DNA of 64,000 bases from Motacilla alba alba (Eukaryota; Chordata; Aves; Passeriformes; Motacillidae): assembly GCF_015832195.1 (NCBI RefSeq), contig NC_052021.1, positions 1 through 64,000 on the forward strand, given 5' to 3'. The notes under the pieces were generated by a model that saw only the letters and a program-made list of their open reading frames with translations, was not told where the DNA came from and did not search any database. The translations under genes and the position numbers were made by a program. Below, piece after piece: positions 60,668-64,000 of this stretch (positions are counted from its first letter, which is position 1; each line of letters opens with the position of its first letter).

Positions 60668-62547
60668 GGAGAAGCGGCCGCGATAGTCCGAGGGCGTACC
60701 TGGTACTGCAAATGCTTCTACCCGGGTAAACAAAACCCACCAACCCACATTCCTGGTCTCAGTTTGCAGAGAACGATGGGCACTCTCAAAGCAGCCCGAG
60801 TTGGCGCAGGTGGCAGCTTGTCCCTGGGCGGCACCTTGATATATTTTGAAATCCAGCAGGCAGACGGACGTGAAGGGCTGAGGGCCTACCTGTTACTGCA
60901 AATGCTTCTGCCCGGGGAAACAAACCCACCAGCCCACGTTCCTGGTCTCAGTTTGCAGAGCTCCATGGGCACTCTCAAAGCAGCCCGAGTTGGCAAGGGT
61001 GGCAGCTTGTCCCTGGGCGGCACCTTGATATTTGTTGAAATCCAGCAGGCAGACGGACGTGAAGGGCCGAGGGCCTACCTGTTACTGCAAATGATTCTGC
61101 CCGGGGAATCAAAACCACCAGCCCACGTTCCTGGTCTCAGTTTGCAGAGCTCCATGGGCACTCTCAAAGCAGCCTGAGTTGGCGCAGGTGGCAGCTTGTC
61201 CCTGGGCGGCATATTGATATTCCTGGAAATCCAGCTGGCAGACGGACCGAAAGGCCGAGGGCCTACCTGGTACTGACAAAGGCTTCTGCCCAAGGAGACA
61301 AAACCCACCATCCCACGTCCCTGGTCTCAGTTTGCAGAGCTCCATGGGCACTCTCAAAGCAGCCCGAGTTGGCACAGGTGGCAGCTTGTCCCTGGGCGGC
61401 ATCTTGATATTCGGGGAAATCCAGCAGGCAGCCGGCCCCTTAGGAACAAGGCCCTACCTGGTATAGAGAAAGTCTTCTGCCTCGAAAAACAAAACCCACC
61501 AGCCCACGTTCCTGGTCTCAGTTTACCGAGCTCCATGGGCACTCTCAAAGCAGCCCGAGTTAGCACAGGTCGCAGCTTGTCCCTGGGCGGCATCTTGATA
61601 TTCGTGGAAATCCAGCAGGCAGCCTGCCCCTGAGGAACAAGGCCCTACCTGGTACTGCAAATGCTTCTGCCGGGGAAACACACCCACCACCCCACGCTCC
61701 TGGTCTCAGTTTGCAGTGCTCCATGGGCACTCTCAAAGCAGCCTGAGTTGGCGCAGGTGGCAGCTTGTCCCTGGGCGGCATCTTGATATTCGTGGAAATC
61801 CAGCAGGCAGCCGGCCCCTGAGGAACGAGGGCCTACCTGGTACTGACAAAGGCTACTGCCTGGGAAAACAAAACTCAGCCCCCCACGTTCCTGGTCTCAG
61901 TTTGCAGAGATCCATGGGCATTCTCCAAGCAGCCCGAGTTGGCACAGGGGGCAGCTTGTCCCTGGGCAGCATCTTGATATTCGTGGAAATCCAGCGGAGA
62001 AGCGGCCGCGATAGGCCGAGGGCGTACCTGGTACTGCAAATGCTTGTGCCCGGGGAAACAAAACCCACCAACCCACATTCCTGGTCTCAGTTTGCAGGGA
62101 ACGATGGGCACCCTCAAAGCAGCCCGAGTTGGCGCAGTTGGCAGCTTGTCCCTGGGCGGCACCTTGATATTTTTTGAAATCCAGCAGGCAGACGGCCGCG
62201 ATGGGCCGAGGGCCTACCTGTTGCTGCAAATGCTTCTGCCCGGGGAAACAAACCCACCAGCCCACGTTCCTGGTCTCAGTTTGCAGAGCTCCATGGGCAC
62301 TCTCAAAGCAGCCTGAGTTGGCGCAGGTGGCAGCTTGTCCCTGGGCGGCATCTTGATATTCCTGGAAATCCAGCTGGCAGAGGGACCGAAAGGCCGAGGG
62401 CCTACCTGGTACTGACAAAGGCTTCTGCCCAAGGAGACAAAACCCACCAGCCCACGTCCCTGGTCTCAGTTTGCAGAGCTCCATGGGCACTCTCAAAGCA
62501 GCCTGAGTTGGCACAGGTGGCAGCTTGTCCCTGGGCAGCATCTTGAT

Positions 62548-62564
62548 ATTCGTGGAAATCGAGC
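62548..62564 (+). other. CENP-B-box-like site, CGAG form (8 of 9)
   Basis: Same 17 bases as at 46315. The NotI site of this monomer is lost (GCGTCCGC). Confidence 0.45.
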
Positions 62565-63310
62565 GGAGAAGCGTCCGCGATAGGCCGAGGGCGTACCTGG
62601 TACTGCAAATGCTTGTGCCCGGGGAAACAAAACCCACCAACCCGCATTCCTGGTCTGAGTTTGCAGAGAACGATGGGCACCCTCAAAGCAGCCTGAGTTG
62701 GCACAGGTGGCAGCTTGTCCCTGGGCGGCATCTTGATATTCGTGGAAATCCAGCAGGCAGCCGGCCCCTTAGGAACAAGGCCCTACCCGGTATAGAGAAA
62801 GTCTTCTGCCTCGAAAAACAAAACCCACCAGCCCACGTTCCTGGTCTCAGATTACAGAGCTCCATGGGCACTCTCAAAGCAGCCCGAGTTGGCACGGGTG
62901 ACAGCTTGTCCCTGGGCGGCACCTTCAGATTCGTGGAAATCCCGCAAGCAGCCTGTCCGTGAGGAACAAGGCCCTACCTGGTACTGACAAAGGCTTCTGC
63001 CCAGAGAAAATAAACCCACCACCCCACGTCCCTGGTATCAGTTTGCAGAGATCCATGGGCACTCTCAAAGCAGCCCGAGTTGGCACAGGTGGCAGCTTGT
63101 CCCTGGGCGGCATCTTGATATTCGTGGAAATCCAGCAGGCAGCCTGCCCCTGAGGAACAAGGCCCTACCTGGTACCGACAAAGCCTTCTGCCCGGGGAAA
63201 CAAAACCCACAACCCCACCTTCCTGCTCTCAGTCTGCAGAGATTCATGGGCACTCTCAAAGCAGCCCAAGTTTGCACAGGTGGCAGCTTGTCCCTGGGCG
63301 GCATCTTGAT

Positions 63311-63327
63311 ATTCGTGCAAATCGAGC
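63311..63327 (+). other. CENP-B-box-like site, CGAG form (8 of 9)
   Basis: Same form as at 50628 (TGCA in the free positions), with GCGGCCGC at 63334-63341. Confidence 0.45.
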
Positions 63328-64000
63328 AGACAAGCGGCCGCGATAGGCCAAGGGCCTACCTGGTACTGCAAATGCTTCTCCCCGGGGAAACAAAACCCGC
63401 CACCCCACATTCCTGGTCTCAGTTTGCAGAGAACGATGGGCACTCTCAAAGCAGCCTGAGTTGGCACAGGTCGCAGCTTGTCCCTGGGCGGCATCTTGAT
63501 ATTCGTGGAAATCCAGCAGGCAGCCGGCCCCTGAGGAACAAGGCCCTACCTGGTACTGCAAATCCTTCTGCCGGGGAAACACACCCACCACCCCACGCTC
63601 CTGGTCTCAGTTTTCAGTGCTCCATGGGCACTCTCAAAGCAGCCTGAGTTGGCGCAGGTGGCAGCTTGTCCCTGGGCGGCATCTTGATATTCGTGGAAAT
63701 CCAGCAGCCTGCCGGCCCAGAAGGGCAGAGGGCCTACCTGGTACTGCAAATGCTTCTGCCCAAGGAGAAAAAACCCACCAGCCCACGTTCCTGGTCTCAG
63801 TTTTCAGAGCTCCGTGGGAACTCTCAAAGCAGCCCGAGTTGGCACGGGTGGCAGATTGTCCCTGGGTGCCATCTTCAGATTCGTGGAAATCCAGCCGACA
63901 GCCTGCCCCTGAGGAACAAGGCCCTACCTGGTACTGACAAAGGATTCTGCCTGGGAAAACAAAACTCAGCACCCCACATTCCTGCTCTCAGTTTACAGAG

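Larger units (their letters stand above)
54217..61030 (+). repeat. 6,787-bp tandem duplication, copy 2
   Basis: Adjacent second copy at offset 6,787. Similarity ends near 61031, where copy 1 would continue with TTGATATTCGTGGAAATCC but the sequence has TTGATATTTGTTGAAATCC, a monomer form found 1,903 bp (ten monomers) upstream near 59128. Confidence 0.94.
1..64000 (+). repeat. Tandem satellite array, about 190.7-bp monomer, about 337 copies
   Basis: The array runs edge to edge and continues past both ends. A recognisable monomer start (ATGGGCACTCTCAAAGCAGC or close variants) recurs every 190 or 191 bases, for example at 367, 557, 747, 937, 1127, 1318, 1509, 1700 and 1891. From 367 to 24010 there are 124 steps averaging 190.67 bp, and from 24010 to 46128 there are 116 steps of the same average. 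Right of 46 kb the average is slightly shorter, 190.3-190.4 bp. All monomers have the same orientation. I saw no inserted transposon, inverted segment or single-copy DNA. Satellites of this length are typical of centromeric or pericentromeric heterochromatin in animals and plants; that role is inference. The sequence itself shows only the tandem structure, the monomer variants and their higher-order arrangement. Confidence 0.98.
61031..64000 (+). repeat. Mosaic of right-family monomers
   Basis: The stretch from 61031 to about 61300 tracks 59128-59397 (offset 1,903). About 62900-63240 tracks 56810-57150 (offset about 6,087). From 63246 to the end it tracks 57350-58102 at offset 5,896, then 5,898 after a two-base difference (GGGAAACAAAACCCGCC against GGGAAACAACCCGCC). 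The change from 6,087 to 5,896 means one monomer is missing relative to the earlier copy. The array is still in phase at the window edge. Confidence 0.85.

Noticed and set aside
1..64000. A tandem-repeat protein gene such as a mucin or filaggrin-like exon
   Set aside because: Such exons keep a repeat length divisible by three and one open frame. Here lengths of 189, 190, 191 and 123 mix and stops such as the TGA in CCCTGAGGAAC occur throughout.
1..64000. CRISPR array
   Set aside because: The period is 190 bp with the whole unit conserved. There is no short direct repeat alternating with unrelated spacers.
1..64000. Alpha satellite or another known AT-rich centromere repeat
   Set aside because: The length (190.7, not 171) and GC-rich composition do not fit, and no 171-bp period is seen.
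1..64000. Ribosomal DNA or 5S/tRNA gene clusters
   Set aside because: I recognise no conserved rRNA segment, no tRNA-like A and B box pair and no terminator T-run in the monomer.

Overview
The whole 64 kb window is one uninterrupted, head-to-tail satellite DNA array. The monomer is about 190.7 bp (mostly 190 or 191) and about 337 copies are present, all in the same orientation. I found no protein-coding gene, RNA gene, transposon or single-copy sequence. Such an array points to a eukaryotic, probably vertebrate, genome and to centromeric, pericentromeric or other constitutive heterochromatin assembled from long reads. The monomer is GC-rich, with about seven CpG in a representative copy, so it is not an AT-rich 171-bp alpha-satellite type. 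Its length equals that implied by the name of the zebra finch satellite Tgut191A. I cannot recall that sequence, so this is a length coincidence to test and not an identification.

Monomers differ from each other at many positions, and runs of distinct monomers are repeated as blocks (higher-order repeats, HORs). From left to right: (1) 1-14.3 kb has a block repeated at 10,487 bp (55 monomers), an internal 7-monomer HOR of 1,333 bp, and a block repeated at 4,198 bp (22 monomers). (2) 14.3-23.46 kb is a less ordered mosaic with only short shared blocks, for example 4 monomers repeated at 1,527 bp. (3) 23.46-46.05 kb is a nested HOR. A 14-monomer unit of 2,670 bp is present three times, then twice, then once, inside three successive copies of a larger super-repeat (11.25 kb, 8.58 kb, and a truncated third). 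(4) 46.05-47.43 kb is a transition that contains a monomer with a 68-bp deletion. (5) 47.43-61.03 kb is a near-perfect tandem duplication with a 6,787-bp period, equal to 35 full monomers plus one 123-bp deleted monomer. (6) 61.03-64 kb is a mosaic of pieces from block 5.

All block offsets except the 6,787-bp one are whole numbers of monomers, as expected from unequal crossing-over or gene-conversion-like exchange in register. The most interesting candidate signal is a conserved 17-bp site in each monomer that resembles the CENP-B box. Ordinary monomers match 7 of the 9 essential positions. A CGAG subclass, mostly right of 46.3 kb, matches 8 of 9. Long open frames exist on both strands, but they follow from the repeat consensus and show no sign of coding.
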